The translations under genes were made by a program, and so were the position numbers. DNA of 64,000 bases. Origin: Spirodela intermedia (taxonomy: Eukaryota > Streptophyta > Magnoliopsida > Alismatales > Araceae). The notes below the pieces were generated by a model. It was not told the DNA's origin and did not search any database. It worked only from the letters and a program-made list of their open reading frames with translations. Below are positions 42,901-55,550 of the stretch, piece by piece. Within the stretch, counting starts at the first letter, position 1. Every line of letters starts with the position of its first letter. The stretch covers positions 4,714,221 through 4,778,220 of the forward strand of contig LR746270.1 in the NCBI GenBank assembly GCA_902729315.2, given 5' to 3'.

Positions 42901-45392
42901 AAATGACAGACTCAGAGGAAACATTGAGATGAACGTTTGTCTTCAATTATTTAAAAATTGTGCCTTTTATCAATTTTAATTTATTTATTTGACAGCTTTG
43001 ATCGAAGAAGTTAGCAATTACGACATCTTGGTCAAGTATAAATATTCTTCTTCTCTGTGACATATCAATTCACATTTTCATTAAACTCGACATCCATGAT
43101 ATGCATATTGGGTGGGAAATTTATTCTGTTGGAAAAAATAAGACTGTAACAGAGATGAAGATATGAATTTTTTCTACAAGATCACTTGGAAGGTAATTCA
43201 CAACATTCCCAAGATTGAAAAGAGCGAGATGATCGCACGCCTGTTAATCTTTCATCGTTATCTAATTGCCGCAATCTTTCTGTCAAAAAAAAAGTGCATA
43301 TATCTTCATCCCTAGAAACATAATCGCTTCCCATTTATGAAAAGTAACCTGGGTTCATGGCTGTGCCAATTTTTTTGTTGAGAATCTTGTCATTTGCCTG
43401 ACTTAAAACGTGGAAATAATCACCACATTGGGCCACAGATAAAAAGACTTTGGTCATCAACAAGCCGTTTCTACCTAAAATAATACCTGCTGCAGCCAAT
43501 CCATACGAAAGTTGATAAACAAAGGCATTAGCAGCATCCTCCCTTAAAAATGAGTCAACTTTAGAGGACCAGATGGCATGAATATTGAAAGTGGCCATAG
43601 TTAAGGCTCACTCCAATAGTAGCAATGTTTCTTTACATTTTAAGCAGGGGTCTTTTACCACAAGAAAGAAAAAAAGGCAGCATGGAGAAGTGGGGGAGCT
43701 ATGCAAGTAGTTAATAAGACAATAAATAAGCATATAGTGGAGGCAGTACCCGTTGACAAGTTCCTAGTAGTCTATCACACATTTTCAAAATAGTTCGATT
43801 TTTACACTAAAGACGCAAATACTTACCTTTAGAGAAAAATAATGAAGAACAACAAACATAAATTAGAAGTTTTGGACGTTTAACAGAGGTAACCTATAAT
43901 AGAATCGGGTGGGTAACCATCAATAAAATAGCCTCTTTCTTAGATCAAAGAGGCCTTCTCCTTGGCGCAATTTTAGACTGAGTCTGTGGTCTACAAGTTT
44001 ATGAGTTTAATTTATTTTGGAGAGTTTGAATTGCTATCAAAAGACCACTGAGTCAGGGAACCCGAGAGTATACATCAGATATTGACCCTGAAGAGTCAAA
44101 TTAGTCTATCTTTTGCCTCAAGTCCAATGCCTACACGAGCCCCCTTTCTTCCACAGAGGTAAAATGACAAAAGGAGCTAAATTATCACAATTAGGCATAA
44201 CCTGACAAGAACATTCAAAAGGTGAAGAAAAAAATTTGCATATAAGTTATTTCTTACAAACAGCTAAACGGTGAGGCACAGAAGCAATAATTATACTCGC
44301 ATAGCTTCTCATCCAATACCATCATCAAAAAAATAAAAATCCTTTCAGAACACTAGCATGTTAAATGATAATTCCAAGTATGTTGTTCGATGGTCAAATA
44401 TGTAATAAAAAAATACGTCCGACAAGGATAACTCCCAAATAATCCCTCATAATTACTGACTGGTAACATCTCATTATAATATGAGAGTAAAGTATGACTA
44501 CCAGTATGCCGTCCGACCACACCCAACTCTGAAGGATCCCACAGAATAAGCACATGCAATAGGGATAATCCCCAGAGAATCCCTCACATGAGAAATTTCC
44601 ATCTAACCATGGTGATATTCTAAATCATGGCTACCCTTTTGATCAAAAGTTTTTGGGGATTGTGGGTGCGGAAAGCAGTCAAATAATATGAAGTAATCCA
44701 TTATTCGGCCTCCCACGCTGGGCATGCCGGATGGCTGCTTAGACAGCACGTCAGTTGAAACCAGGAAAGAATGATAGGTTGATATTATGTGACGAAGATT
44801 GGAACCTGGGTAGGGGCCTAAGACGTGCAAAAAGGACTAAACTAATGAGACAGAAGAGAAGAAATCGGGTGGGAGAGTTCGAACAGGTTGATTCACCGGA
44901 TGCCAGATGAAAAAGATGATGAACTGAGAGTTTGGCTAACAAAATCATGGCTCCCCCCAAAATTTCCTGAGTAGGGGAGCCTCGAGCTGGAGGCTTTTCC
45001 TTTAGGCATGAAAGGGAATCTGCCGAGGTAGATCGCGGAGGACATAAGTCGGGAGAATTCAACAAGGGCAATTCAGCAATTGTGAGGTGCGAATTGGATG
45101 AATTCAGAGCTTCGTGAGAAAAATCAAGGATCCCCATCCCTCTCCTCAAATTTCCCATAGCAAAAAATCAAACATACAGAAAAAAATCGAAGAATTTTTC
45201 CGGAGCCAACAACAAAAACAATTTTCACGACACCATTTCCAATCGGCCAAACCTAGAATCGGGGCAGGAGCTTGACAACCGGCTGGACGGTGCGCAGATG
45301 TCTTCCCCCGGCCGCAAAAAACCTTGACCAGAGATATGCTCGACCGGAACGGCAGACTGGTAAAAACCCTCGGAGGGCTTCCACTGATCCAT
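39944..45392 (-). CDS. bHLH transcription factor, bHLH121 (URI)-like
   Basis: Exons from 5' to 3' on the minus strand: 45392-45253, 42239-42118, 40950-40823, 40729-40214, 40093-39944; 351 aa. The N-terminus is MDQWKPSEGFYQS. The basic/helix 1 region is ARKVQKADREKLRRDRLNEQ followed by FLELGSALD. Helix 2 is PKNDKATILSDTIQMLKDLM, and a leucine-zipper extension follows with LTQEKNELREEKATLKSEID. The C-terminal part has QYQQRLRVVFPWAAMD and a Pro/Met-rich region, ending in a Ser-rich tail (SSSNGDYGSVAEE). This arrangement matches group IVb/IVc bHLH proteins, closest by motif memory to Arabidopsis bHLH121/URI, which works with IVc partners in iron-deficiency responses by binding E/G-box DNA. The second-to-first exon intron is about 3 kb (42240-45252) and holds nothing recognised. 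Exon 1 was set by phase: its AG end joins the C that begins exon 2. Confidence 0.9.
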
Positions 45393-47438
45393 CTCTCCCA
45401 CTATCCAAGACCAGCCCCCAACTCCCACAAAGCGCACTCAACCTTCCTCGATTCGAAGCTTTCGCGGAGGTGGAGCCACAGCCCGTGGATTCCACGCGAC
45501 TCCGCGAGAGAGGGCTCTGAGAGAAGCAGCTTTATCGGCCGAATCTGTGGGCGCACATGCTCTGCGCTTCGCGTGGCCGCGGCCAATGAAAGAGGGGCGG
45601 GCATCTGAGCCTTCCTACCCTCCCGCGTCCATTATCTGCTATGCCAGCCAATTGGAGTCGTGGGACGGATCTAACCTCCGTAGACACGTGCTGCATTCAT
45701 GGGAGAGTCAAGCCCAATAACCTAATGACACGTGGCTCATTATAAAAATAGATTTTAAAAAAGCTTAAATCCCGCAAAATTTATGAATCCTATTTTTATT
45801 TATTTTTAATAATTGATGATTCCACACTCACCCCATACATATCCCACAAAAAACCATGATGTAATAAATAAATAAATATATATATATTTCCATGAGAAGA
45901 ATGAGCCATGAAAGATGGGAATTGGAGTAAATGTCACAAGGTTTGGTAGTGGGTACCTTACCTTCTTCACCTGATGTCACCATTAGTCACGTTGACTAAC
46001 ACAACGTAGTCTATTTACTAGGGAGAGTCAACTCAATTAGGGCATTTCCCAAGTTTACTCCACCAACATGTGCCCTCTCCATTAGTAGTAATGGGTTGCC
46101 TCACATGAGGCGTTGACTTGCCTTATTAGCTGGTGGGGGGACCACGAGCGAGATCATTTGCCCACCAATTGTCATCGTTATAATCTAGTCACACACATAA
46201 GATTAGTCTATGCCAGTTGTGCCATGTCATGCCATGTTGCATTGTTATTGAGCCACATCACACCAATGGCCTCTAGGTGTTCACGTGACTTCTACTTGAG
46301 CTCCACGTGTGCACACTTGCATTATCATATGTGCTACTCACATGCACTCTGCACATAAGGTTTAAGAGTGCCTTTTGATCCTTATTGTGTTTCAGTGGTG
46401 TTGTCCACCTAAGCTACATGGGCACATGCACTAACCATTATTGTGTTGAGCTAATGATAACCATACATGCAACACATCATCCCCTAACCTTATATCATTG
46501 GTGCAGATCAAATGAAAGTTGTTGACTTTTTTCTTTTTACATGTTATTAAAATATAATATTTTTGTTGTTGTTGGAGTAGAGTGAATTATTGTGCATTTT
46601 GACGAAGAAGGAAGTCAACCAACTTCACTTGTTATTATAACCTTTCCACATGTGTGTTTGAGCCAAATGGTTTAATCCTGCATGGACTAATCTTAGATCA
46701 ACCAAGTCAACTCTTCTATAGGAAATTAAAAATGAGCTTGTATATATGATTTTTGCTATATGATCAGTGTATTTTAGATAGTATTGGAAAGTAAAAGGTT
46801 TGATCCTCTTGCCATAAGGAGAAATTAATATTATCTCAATTTATGTGCCTTTAGGTGTGTCATTTTATTCGATGCCATAGGCTAAGAAAATGTCAAAATT
46901 ATCATTTTTATTAAAATATTATATATATTAGTAATATATTTTTTTTCTAATAGGTGGGAGGATATTTATTAGGTGGAATTTTACACAAATAATGAATCAC
47001 AATTATATAATGATTTAATGACGTATTCATCCTTTATTATAATGTGAATATACTCGAAAAAACAGAAGTAATATTTTCCCGAATGAGAGCAGAAAATGAC
47101 GGCGTGTTTTAGAGGGGGAAGGTAATTTATTTAATTTATAATAATTTCACGAGCCGAGTTTCACGGGAAGAAAAGCTTAAAATCAGTTATGGACGTGGAA
47201 TGTAATAAAGCCGAAGCCTTCGGCAGATCAGGCCACCTGATCTTCTAGGCCATTTTGGGGGGGAGAGAGAGAGAGGGGGGTTATGGGCTTCGGGTTTACC
47301 GGCCCATTAACAGTCCCCACCTTTATTTCTAACGGCCACACGCCAGCGTTGCATTGCTTCGTCTCCATTTGCTCCTACGTCTCTCTCTCCACGCCTCTTC
47401 TACTCGTATCTTCTTCATTCCCATCTTCCTCCCCCTCG
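45393..47438. promoter_or_regulatory. Divergent upstream region of the bHLH and RING genes
   Basis: About 2 kb between two outward-facing start codons. Two CACGTG G-boxes lie at 45685-45690 and 45729-45734; the second reads ACACGTGG, an ABRE-like form. Seven TTGAC/GTCAA W-box cores lie between 45992 and 46710. The centre is AT-rich without coding exons. The DNA near 47265-47279 is a GA/GGGG run just before the RING gene leader. Confidence 0.5.
45685..45734. promoter_or_regulatory. Two G-boxes (CACGTG) upstream of the bHLH gene
   Basis: CACGTG at 45685-45690 and 45729-45734, about 295 and 340 bases upstream of the bHLH ATG. G-boxes bind bHLH and bZIP factors, so self-regulation or ABA input is possible but not shown. 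Confidence 0.6.
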
Positions 47439-50400
47439 ATGCCGATGGAGAATCGCAAGGGAGACCCTAACCCTAAGTCCGACCGGGAGCTTTCCACAGC
47501 CAAAGAAGCAGCACGGGAGGAAGCAGAGGCGGCTTCGAAGGAGGAAAAAGAGGGAGAAGATTGCGTCGAAGGAGAGGATGCCGATGAGGGCGAAGAAAAG
47601 GGGGAAGTCGATCCCGAGTCGGAAATCGATTCTCGTCCACGGAACCCGAGGACTCCGTTCACCAGCTTGAGCCAGGTGGATGCCGACCTTGCGCTCGCCA
47701 GGACACTGCAGGAGCAGGTTTGATTTTTCTTTTTCGAGCTTTGTCTTGTATTTTTACGGTCGAACGGTTGGTTGCCCGTTCGTTGTGATATAGGGATTTT
47801 GTGGGGTGACTCACGCAGGAGAGAGCGTATATGATGCTGAGGATGGGGGGCGGTGGTGGAAGGGGCTTTGTGGACTCCGATTCTGTGAGCGAATATGAAG
47901 TTCAGTACGACGAGGGAGATGATGAAGATGATCAATCAAGGAATCACAATAGTGTCGACGAGAACGACTACGACGAAGATGCGTTTGATGCCCAGGATAC
48001 TACTGCCGAAATTGATCCATCTGCTTTTGATGATGACGAGGCTTATGCCAGGGCATTGCAGAATGCAGAAGCCCGGGAACTGGCTGCTCAGTTCATGAGC
48101 TTTAATGGAATACATGATTGTGCGTATAGAAACTTTTTTTTTTCCCCAGTCCAGTCGCCCTGTGTTGTTTGTTGACTACGGTTGGTTTTTGGTTCATGCA
48201 GGGGTTGTAGAAGATGCAGGAGACGGTGGCAACAGCACCCAGGTACGTAGCAGATTTTTGTTCGAACCCTGTGTAACTTGTTCATTGTAATTGTTTATTG
48301 GAACCATCTTTTCAGTGTGTATCTAAAGGTTTCCCCGGAACTTCATTCAGCTAATCTTCTAACTGTTGCTCCAGAGTAAGAGTAAAGCTATCCTTTTTTG
48401 GGTTGCTGGTGGTAAAATCAGATGAATTGGATCCATAGTGGCACAAAGACGTACATCAGGTTGGGCAGATTTTCTAAAATTAGACGGTTGCTTAAGCCTT
48501 TGAACGTTCCATGATAATTATACGTATACAACTTCAATATTAACAATAAGCATGCGGGTTAGTAAGTCTTGTTTAAACGAAACTCAATTAGTAATTTTCA
48601 CGTTGGATGATGAATTCTGGTGTTTGAGTCAGGATTGTTGCACACAAGTGTATACACTGACTGCTTCTCGTCGTTCATTAAAAATGTAATTCATTCCTGT
48701 ATTGTTCATTATGCTGGAGAAATTGTTGTCCAAGCGGACCAGTGTTTTGTAATGCTGGAGAAATTTAAGCCTGAGATCATTCTAGCTTCCTTATTTCTAG
48801 GGACATTGCTTTGGGCGTGACTGATTTACGTATTGATTTGACTGCGCACTTAGAGAAGATCATTGTTTACAAATCTTACCGGCACTCTAACCATTGGTTC
48901 CAACAATAGCTAAAATTCTAATGATTTACAAGATTTTGCAGATTTTTTCTGATTCACTCTCTATTACTGAAAGTATCCGCTGTATCTTGCCCAGCTCTGG
49001 ATATATTATCTTTGTTTACCTTGGCGAAAAAAGGAAATAAATAACTGAAACAGTAAGTATGAAATTGGAAAACCGTGCTGGGCATGTTTCTGATAAAACG
49101 ATTGGTCTAATTGTTCCTTTTAATGTTAAGTTTTTTGAAATATTTTATTCAACATTCGTTGACCATCACTTTTTAAACAAAGAAAAAATATGTTGATGCT
49201 TATTCTGACCAATGGAACTTAGTATCGTATCCTTTTTTTAGGGTACGTGGTCAGATGTCGATCCAGATGAATTATCATATGAGGTAATTTAAACCAGGCC
49301 TGGCTACATGTTCGTTAGCTTGACTGCTTATACTTAATTTAATGTGGAAGTTGGTTTTGATAGGAATTGATCGCATTGGGTGAAGCTGTAGGAACGGAGA
49401 GTAGAGGGCTAACACATGATAGAATTGCTTCACTGCCTTCTGTCAGCTACAGTGCACGAGATACCCATGAAGGGAGCAAAGAGAAGTGAGTTAGTTGTCA
49501 GTTTTGTGTCTTTAGTTTTGCATGGAGATCAATAACTTGCAAGCAATGCAATCTGCAGATGTGTCATCTGTCAACTGGATTATGAGGACGGGGACTCTCT
49601 AGTTGTTCTCTCCTGCAGACATATGTATCATCCAGACTGTATCAACAATTGGCTTCAAATAAACAAGGTATTTTTTTTCCCGTAAATTTGTGTGGCCTGA
49701 TATCACATTACTTGAAGAAAAAGTACGTGTAATATGAGCAATGATGTTATCTTATTTGCCTCCCTGGAAAATAATTAAACGCTGAATACTAACTATATTG
49801 CATCAGATGCATAATAGATGCATAGTATTCTTCTAGTCGACATGATCCTGAAAATTTTCACATGCGATAAAATGCACTACTACGATGCACATATAAACAT
49901 AATTGGTATTGTAGGCCTTGCAGGTCTTAAATAGAGAAGGCATAGGGTTGAAAGTTATACCACTCTCTCACCTCATGTGGTATTTCGGATGAAAGATTAC
50001 TGCCTTAATGGAATGGCTACTTGAATTAAATTGCCAGATCAGCCTTTTTGTTGGCCAGTTTTATCCTAGAGTGATGAAGGGCATGAATGAGAAAGAAGAA
50101 TTAGAAATGGAAGGATGCCTCATTAGCGGATGTTGGTGACTCCCTCTTCCTTTTATGAAGGACTTTGTCAGACCAAAATAATCTGATGGGGATTTATATT
50201 GTCCATTTTCAGATAATTTTGGGATGCTCAAGCAGAGTTTTAAATTTACATTTTATGCTTTTAACAAGAACCGAATATGCCCGTGCATACGGGCATACGG
50301 GCATACGGGTGGATGCCGTTTACAAAAAAACTGGAGTGTGCATACGGGTCACAGGCTCGCATGCGTTTGAGAATGTAACATTTGATTCTAGAATATAGTC

Positions 50401-52421
50401 CATGACATATCTGATGCCTATTTTTGATTAGACGTGAAGAGAAAATGCTGTTTCGTAGGGTAAGAAAGAGAAAACTCTGTGGCTGTGAAGAACATGGTAT
50501 GGATATGGCAGGAATATTGGAATGAGATTGCGCAGTTATACATGACTGGTAACTTATTTTGGATGGGTTCACAGGCAAAGAGAGGACACTATGACGCTGA
50601 GTTGAAATGATTTCTTCATTACGAAATGTACATCCATTTTTGTCAGAGAACGAGGCCAAAATACATCACAGGAGATGGTTAGCTGGTGGCTGGTTGTTTG
50701 GGCTCACTTATAAGTATGCAGTTAAGAAATTTTGATTATTTAATGGGTATAATTTCTTTATTTAACACTGTCCAGACCATCCTCTTTATTTAATGGTTAT
50801 AATGTGTCACTTATGGTTCATAGTATCTATAATCTTCACGGATAGGGAGGATGATATCTGATGCATCTTTTGTCAGTCTATGGTTCTCAAATTGCTGTTG
50901 ACTTTCCACCAGTGTGGGTCCCTAAATAGATTCTATAAGAGGATGTAAACTCACGGGGTGTGTTTGCAACGCGGAGAGACTCATTCGGAATATGACAAGA
51001 GGATTTCAGAAACTCGAAAACTGAAGGATGGGGTTGGTAGGTGGTTGGTTCTCATTCAAGTTTGTTGTCCCTCAGGGTTGAGAAACTTATTTCAGGCTCT
51101 TGAAAAACCGAGGCATTTCAGTCAGTAATCCATTTGGGTCTTGCGTCATTAAAACTCTCCCCAGTGTGGAGGAGCAGGGGCTTCTTAAGCAGATGGAGGC
51201 TCCACTGATACGAATGGGATGTAGACGTCCCTTTTAGGAGTAATGAAATCTACAAAAAGTTGACATAATATGTGATCCTAGAATGCATTTTGCGTGCAGC
51301 ATACAGATCTGAGAAATTATCCTATTATCCTTAAATGTGGACTTTCTTTAGAAATCGAATGTTGAGATATGAAAGTGTTGAAATTCTGCCCGGTTACGAA
51401 ACACATTGAATGGCCAATCCGTAATCAGTTTTGCCGTGGAGCTTTCAGTTCAACACCGTCTCATCTTGTCGGTTAACTGTTGCTTGATGCATGTATGATT
51501 AATTTCCAGGAGAATTGTTTTTCTAGGGAGTTAATTCCCAGTATAATCACCCTTCGATCCCGCTAGCTTCTTCTTCTCAGGCGAACTGGTGGAGATCGAG
51601 ATAATCTGACCGGATCTCATCGGTTTAGACAGAATTCACTCATCAGAAATGTTGATCTCTATCTCCTTGTGCGATGCTGATGAAGGCTACTCTTCTGGGT
51701 ATCCTTTCTGGCTGTGTATACACTGTTGCTGTGGGAGGCATTTATTTACAGTAGGTTAGGGGAAGAAGCGGGAGACCCAGAGGCTGGGTTGACTTTTGAC
51801 CAACAAGGGCCTCCAAGTCAAATCCCCCGAGTCTGACTTGACCAATCATGGTTACGATAATCGCCCAGCTATCAATTTTGATATTTTCTTCTTCAGGAAT
51901 CCGATCCATAACTCATTTTTCTGTCTTGCATTTTTAGGATTTCAGGAAGTTCTATCTAGACCTCTGTATCTGAATGTAGCTGGGGGAGGGTGAATTCCAT
52001 ACTCGTCTCTTTGTGGATGCAAGTGAGATGAGTCAACAGCCTTGGTTGATGTGAAGATCATCTAAAGATAGAAAAATGCTTTCTTTTTTCCGAATTATAT
52101 TAAACCATACTTCTATTGCTGTTTTTTCCATTTAGGGCACACTTTTGTTGGGTCATGGAGATTCTCCATGTAGCTCCCTTGGGTGAACATGCTGGAGCCG
52201 ACCATGGAACCTAGGTAAGTCAACGGGCCCTGCCAATGGCGGCCTGAGTTGACCCTGGGCGTCAAAGGCCGGACCTTGTTAACTAGGCCTGAGCTTCAGA
52301 GAAAACGATCTCCTAGGCCTCTGGCCGGTCGTTGTTCAGTAAATATCTTGAGTAGGACTCTCGGACTGCTTTCCTGGAAAATGGGAACAATCAGCTGTAT
52401 CTCTGTCATTGACTCCGATCC

Positions 52422-52471
<50 letters not shown>

Positions 52472-52596
52472 TTTAGCGAGGAGTATCCCCGTCACTATGT
52501 GTCTTAATCTGGCATTCTTTTCTTGGCCTATTGATGCAGACCTGTCCCGTCTGTAACGCGGAGGTTTCTACCCCGGAAGACCGCAGGCAAGGATGA
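47439..52596 (+). CDS. RING-H2 E3 ubiquitin ligase, BIG BROTHER type
   Basis: Exons: 47439-47717, 47819-48119, 48202-48242, 49242-49283, 49364-49485, 49559-49667, 52540-52596; 316 aa. The first two exons encode a long acidic, Glu/Asp-rich region with two conserved islands, FTSLSQVDADLALARTLQEQ and PSAFDDDEAYARALQNAEAR. The RING-H2 domain is at the C-terminus: CVICQLDYEDGDSLVVLSCR, then HMYHPDC and INKTCPVC, with spacing C-x2-C-x14-C-x-H-x2-H-x2-C-x10-C-x2-C. Upstream, DPDELSYEELIALGEAVGTE is the block typical of BIG BROTHER/BBR ligases, which limit organ growth in Arabidopsis by ubiquitinating target proteins. The final zinc-ligand pair lies in a separate 57-nt exon after a 2.87-kb intron, so early polyadenylation in that intron would give an incomplete RING. 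ATG at 47445 is an alternative start. Confidence 0.9.
50283..50348 (+). repeat. Short catacggg tandem repeat
   Basis: Three near-adjacent gcatacgg/gcatacggg units lie at 50283-50310, with a further copy near 50340, inside the long last intron of the RING gene. Confidence 0.7.
52425..52466 (+). repeat. (GA)n microsatellite in the last RING intron
   Basis: About 21 GA units, ending some 70 bases before the acceptor of the final RING exon. Confidence 0.95.
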
Positions 52597-53509
52597 GCAA
52601 AGAGCCGCCAGGATATCGCCCAATTTCCTGTGTCCAGGTTAGGGTTCATGATCCATAATATTTCTTCTTCTCCTTCTTCTTCTTCTTCTTCACATTTTTT
52701 TTCCTTTTTCAGAAACCCACCACCCGATTCATTGTGATCCTCTGCGTCGTTCTTGGTCGATTTGTCACTGGCCTTTATGAAGCTCATTTTTATTTTTTTT
52801 TCCCTTTGCAATGGGGAGCACTGCTGGGTACCTTTCTTATTAAATTAGAGGGCCTTTTAGCGGCAGATCCCCGCAAAAGAACTGAAATATGAGCAGAAAT
52901 CTCCACTCATCAGATATTGTGTAGATCCCCCCCACTTTTTCTTAGAATGGGTATTCCTCCAATTATCTTATTTGAAGGGTCAAAAATATCCGACTTCTGA
53001 TGGCGACAGGGTGGGTTTTTAGAATTCTCATCCACATTCCGCGAATCGATTCCCGGAGTGTGGTTGGCAGAGCATTATTTACTGAATATTTATGGGCAAA
53101 ACTTACCTCTCCGGTTACTTTATTTACCAAAGATTTTAGGCCATGCAGATGAAGTGGGCTTGTGGTTTCTATCTCCGTTATTGGCAGTGAGTGTGGGGTT
53201 CTATCTATTAATGATGGCTTTAAATGAGTTCAAACGCGCTGCTGTCAGTCCCCACTGGTCCGCGGCACGTGCGGGCCTCGAGCTGACCCGTCCAACCTGG
53301 CTCGGCCTCTCACCGGTTGGGTCGGCCCGGGCCGGGTTCATCATGTCTTGTGATGGCCTATGGCCCGTTAATTGGGCCTGATTTCGAATTCGAAGAGATG
53401 TAGCAGAGAATGATTAGCCCTCCACCTACCCCTCCTAGGCATCACTGACTCCGCCACCCTTTCTTCTCCCTTCTACCTCCTTCCCTCTCGTCCCCTGTAC
53501 TTACCATCT

Positions 53510-53510
<1 letters not shown>

Positions 53511-53571
<61 letters not shown>

Positions 53572-53580
53572 CAGAGAGAG
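53511..53580 (+). repeat. (GA)n microsatellite, about 70 bp
   Basis: Nearly perfect GA repeat, with single interruptions (gata, acag) at its right end, directly abutting the minisatellite. Confidence 0.95.
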
Positions 53581-53581
53581 A

Positions 53582-53744
53582 TTGGAAAATGGGCGCTCCG
53601 CTTCTAGGTCAGTTTTCAGTGAAGGGTAGAGAGAGAGTAAAATGGGCACGCGGCTTCGAGCCCGGTTTTCACTGAAGGGTAGAGAGAGAGAGAGAGTGGA
53701 AAGTGGGCACGTAGCTTCTAGGCCGGTTTTCACTGAAGGGTAGA
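53582..53744 (+). repeat. Minisatellite, three units of about 50-60 bp
   Basis: Each unit carries atgggc(g/a)c or gtgggcac, a gcttc(t/g)ag core, and g(g/a)ttttcactgaagggtagag ending in a GA run. Unit boundaries fall near 53582, 53638 and 53698. The internal GA runs differ in length, which suggests expansion together with the adjacent GA array. Confidence 0.85.
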
Positions 53745-54398
53745 TCTAGCCGGGACAGGCCTAATTTACCCCCTCTCCTCAACGTAAGAGGCCAAGCGGA
53801 CTTCCATGTCTCTCTCTCTCTCCCTCTCCTTCTCCAATGACGGGTCCCAAGCCCCAGAAACGGAAGGGACAGTGAGTGCGCCTCACAGGCCGCTCAACCC
53901 CATTTACCAACCCAGCAGGTGGCGGCACGGGAGAGAAGGTTAATGCGGCAGACCCTTCTCCCTGGCGGCGCCGGCGACAAATATCCCTAACCAACTCAGG
54001 CCAAGAAACGCCGCCGCGGCCGGCGGCGGCGGAGACACGGCAATGTGGGCGTCATGCAGCTGGTGTTGACTTTTTTGTAGGGGGAGACCAATATCTTTCC
54101 GAGATATAAGCGGGAGGATAACCATCATCATTAGCCGTCACGTCATGGAATCTCTCGAGTCGGTTGATTGGAGACAATTTTGTAGAATTTATTTCTGTCG
54201 TCTAAGCGAGTTATGAGGAGCTTTAACGAGACGGACTCCGATGTAGACAAAGAAGACAGTTCAATTCACTAGAAAGGGAAGATACAACGATCATCCGATG
54301 AGAGGTCAACCCTTCGCTCTCACAGCCTTTTCGAAATAAAGAATCTAACAACGCCATTGTTATTCCACAGATTCTTCAACCAGGGAACCGGCTGAGAG

Positions 54399-54402
<4 letters not shown>

Positions 54403-54452
<50 letters not shown>

Positions 54453-54458
54453 GAGAGG
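54403..54458 (+). repeat. (GA)n microsatellite just downstream of the proline-rich gene
   Basis: GA array with two GAAA interruptions. It lies 10 bases beyond the stop codon of the minus-strand gene, so it would be CT-rich in that gene's 3' UTR. Confidence 0.95.
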
Positions 54459-54467
54459 AGGCTTGGC

Positions 54468-55519
54468 CTAGGGTTTGGGGGTGCTAACTGTGTTTTCAGG
54501 GGTCTTGTTGGTGCTAGAGGGAGGCCAGCCGTCGGCGGGAGGGAAGGGCTTGTAGAATGTCAACGGCGGGAAGGTCTTGACGAACGGGGGGAAGGATGTA
54601 GACGGCGAAGTGGTGACTGGCGGCGCCGGCGTGTAACCCGTGTAGGGCGGGCTTAAGTCAACGGTGGACGGCGTGGTGACGACTGTGGGCGCTGGAGTGT
54701 AAGTCGGCGTGGTCACCGCCACCGGCGGCGAGACCACTGTCACCGGCGGCGAGGTCACCGTCACCGGCGGCGAGGTCACCGTCACCGGCGGAGTATTCAC
54801 CGTCACCGGCGGGAAGCTTACAGTGACTGGCGGAGTGCTCACCGTCATCGGTGGCGTGCTCACCGTCACCGGCGGCGAGGTCACCGTGGTGGGTGGGGTG
54901 GTGAAAACCGGAGTAGCCGGCGGAGAGACCACCGTGACGGGTGGGGTGGTGAAAACCGGAGTAGCCGGCGGAGTTACCACCGTGACGGGTGGGGTGGTGT
55001 AAACTGGAACAGCCGGCGGAGAGACCACCGTGACGGGTGGGGCGGTGAAAACTGGAACAGCCGGCGGAGAGACCACCGTGACTGGTGGGGCGGTGTAAAC
55101 TGGCGGCGCGGGGGCGTACTCAGGGGTGCTTGGAGGGTAGAACTTGGGGATGGGTTTGTACCAGGGGAAAGGTGAGTTCCACATGGTGAGAGAGGCGCAG
55201 GTCTCGGAGGAGGAGAAGGTGAGCTTCATGGCGGTGGAGAAGGTGTGCTTGTGGCCGGTTCTGTATTTGAGGGTGATCTTTGCGGCCGCCAGGCGGCAGG
55301 GAGAGTTCCGGGGGCCGCCATGAAGCTGAGCGAAGCAGTCCTCTCGCAGCTCGCCGTCTCCTCGAAGTAGCTTATTCGGGAGCTTGACTGTGAACTTTCC
55401 GTTCCTGTCAAACTTGCCGGTGCCTCTCAACTGGAACTTGCCTTTCCCGTCCTTGCAGCCGATGGCCACCCGCAGGCCTGTTGGAGTAGGGTTGGATCAT
55501 TATGGGGAGAGAGAGATGA

Positions 55520-55550
<31 letters not shown>

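Larger units (their letters stand above)
52597..54467. other. Convergent spacer with GA arrays and a minisatellite
   Basis: 3' flanks of the RING gene (+) and the proline-rich protein gene (-). It contains a (TTC)n run near 52670-52692 and a 107-codon open frame at 53058-53381 without recognised features. A long GA array (53511-53580), a three-unit minisatellite (53582-53744) and a second GA array (54403-54458) follow. Confidence 0.6.

Noticed and set aside
47283-47438. Upstream extension of the RING gene to an earlier ATG
   Set aside because: The added residues are leader-like (Ser/Thr/Phe-rich) and unlike the acidic start of the family; ATG 47439 was preferred.
53058-53381. 107-codon frame with hydrophobic segments
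   Set aside because: No homologous family recognised, no promoter or splice context, and it lies in a repeat-rich convergent spacer.
54709-55002. 97-codon plus-strand frame of VTVTGGE units
   Set aside because: Antisense by-product of the PPVTV coding repeat in the well-supported proline-rich gene.
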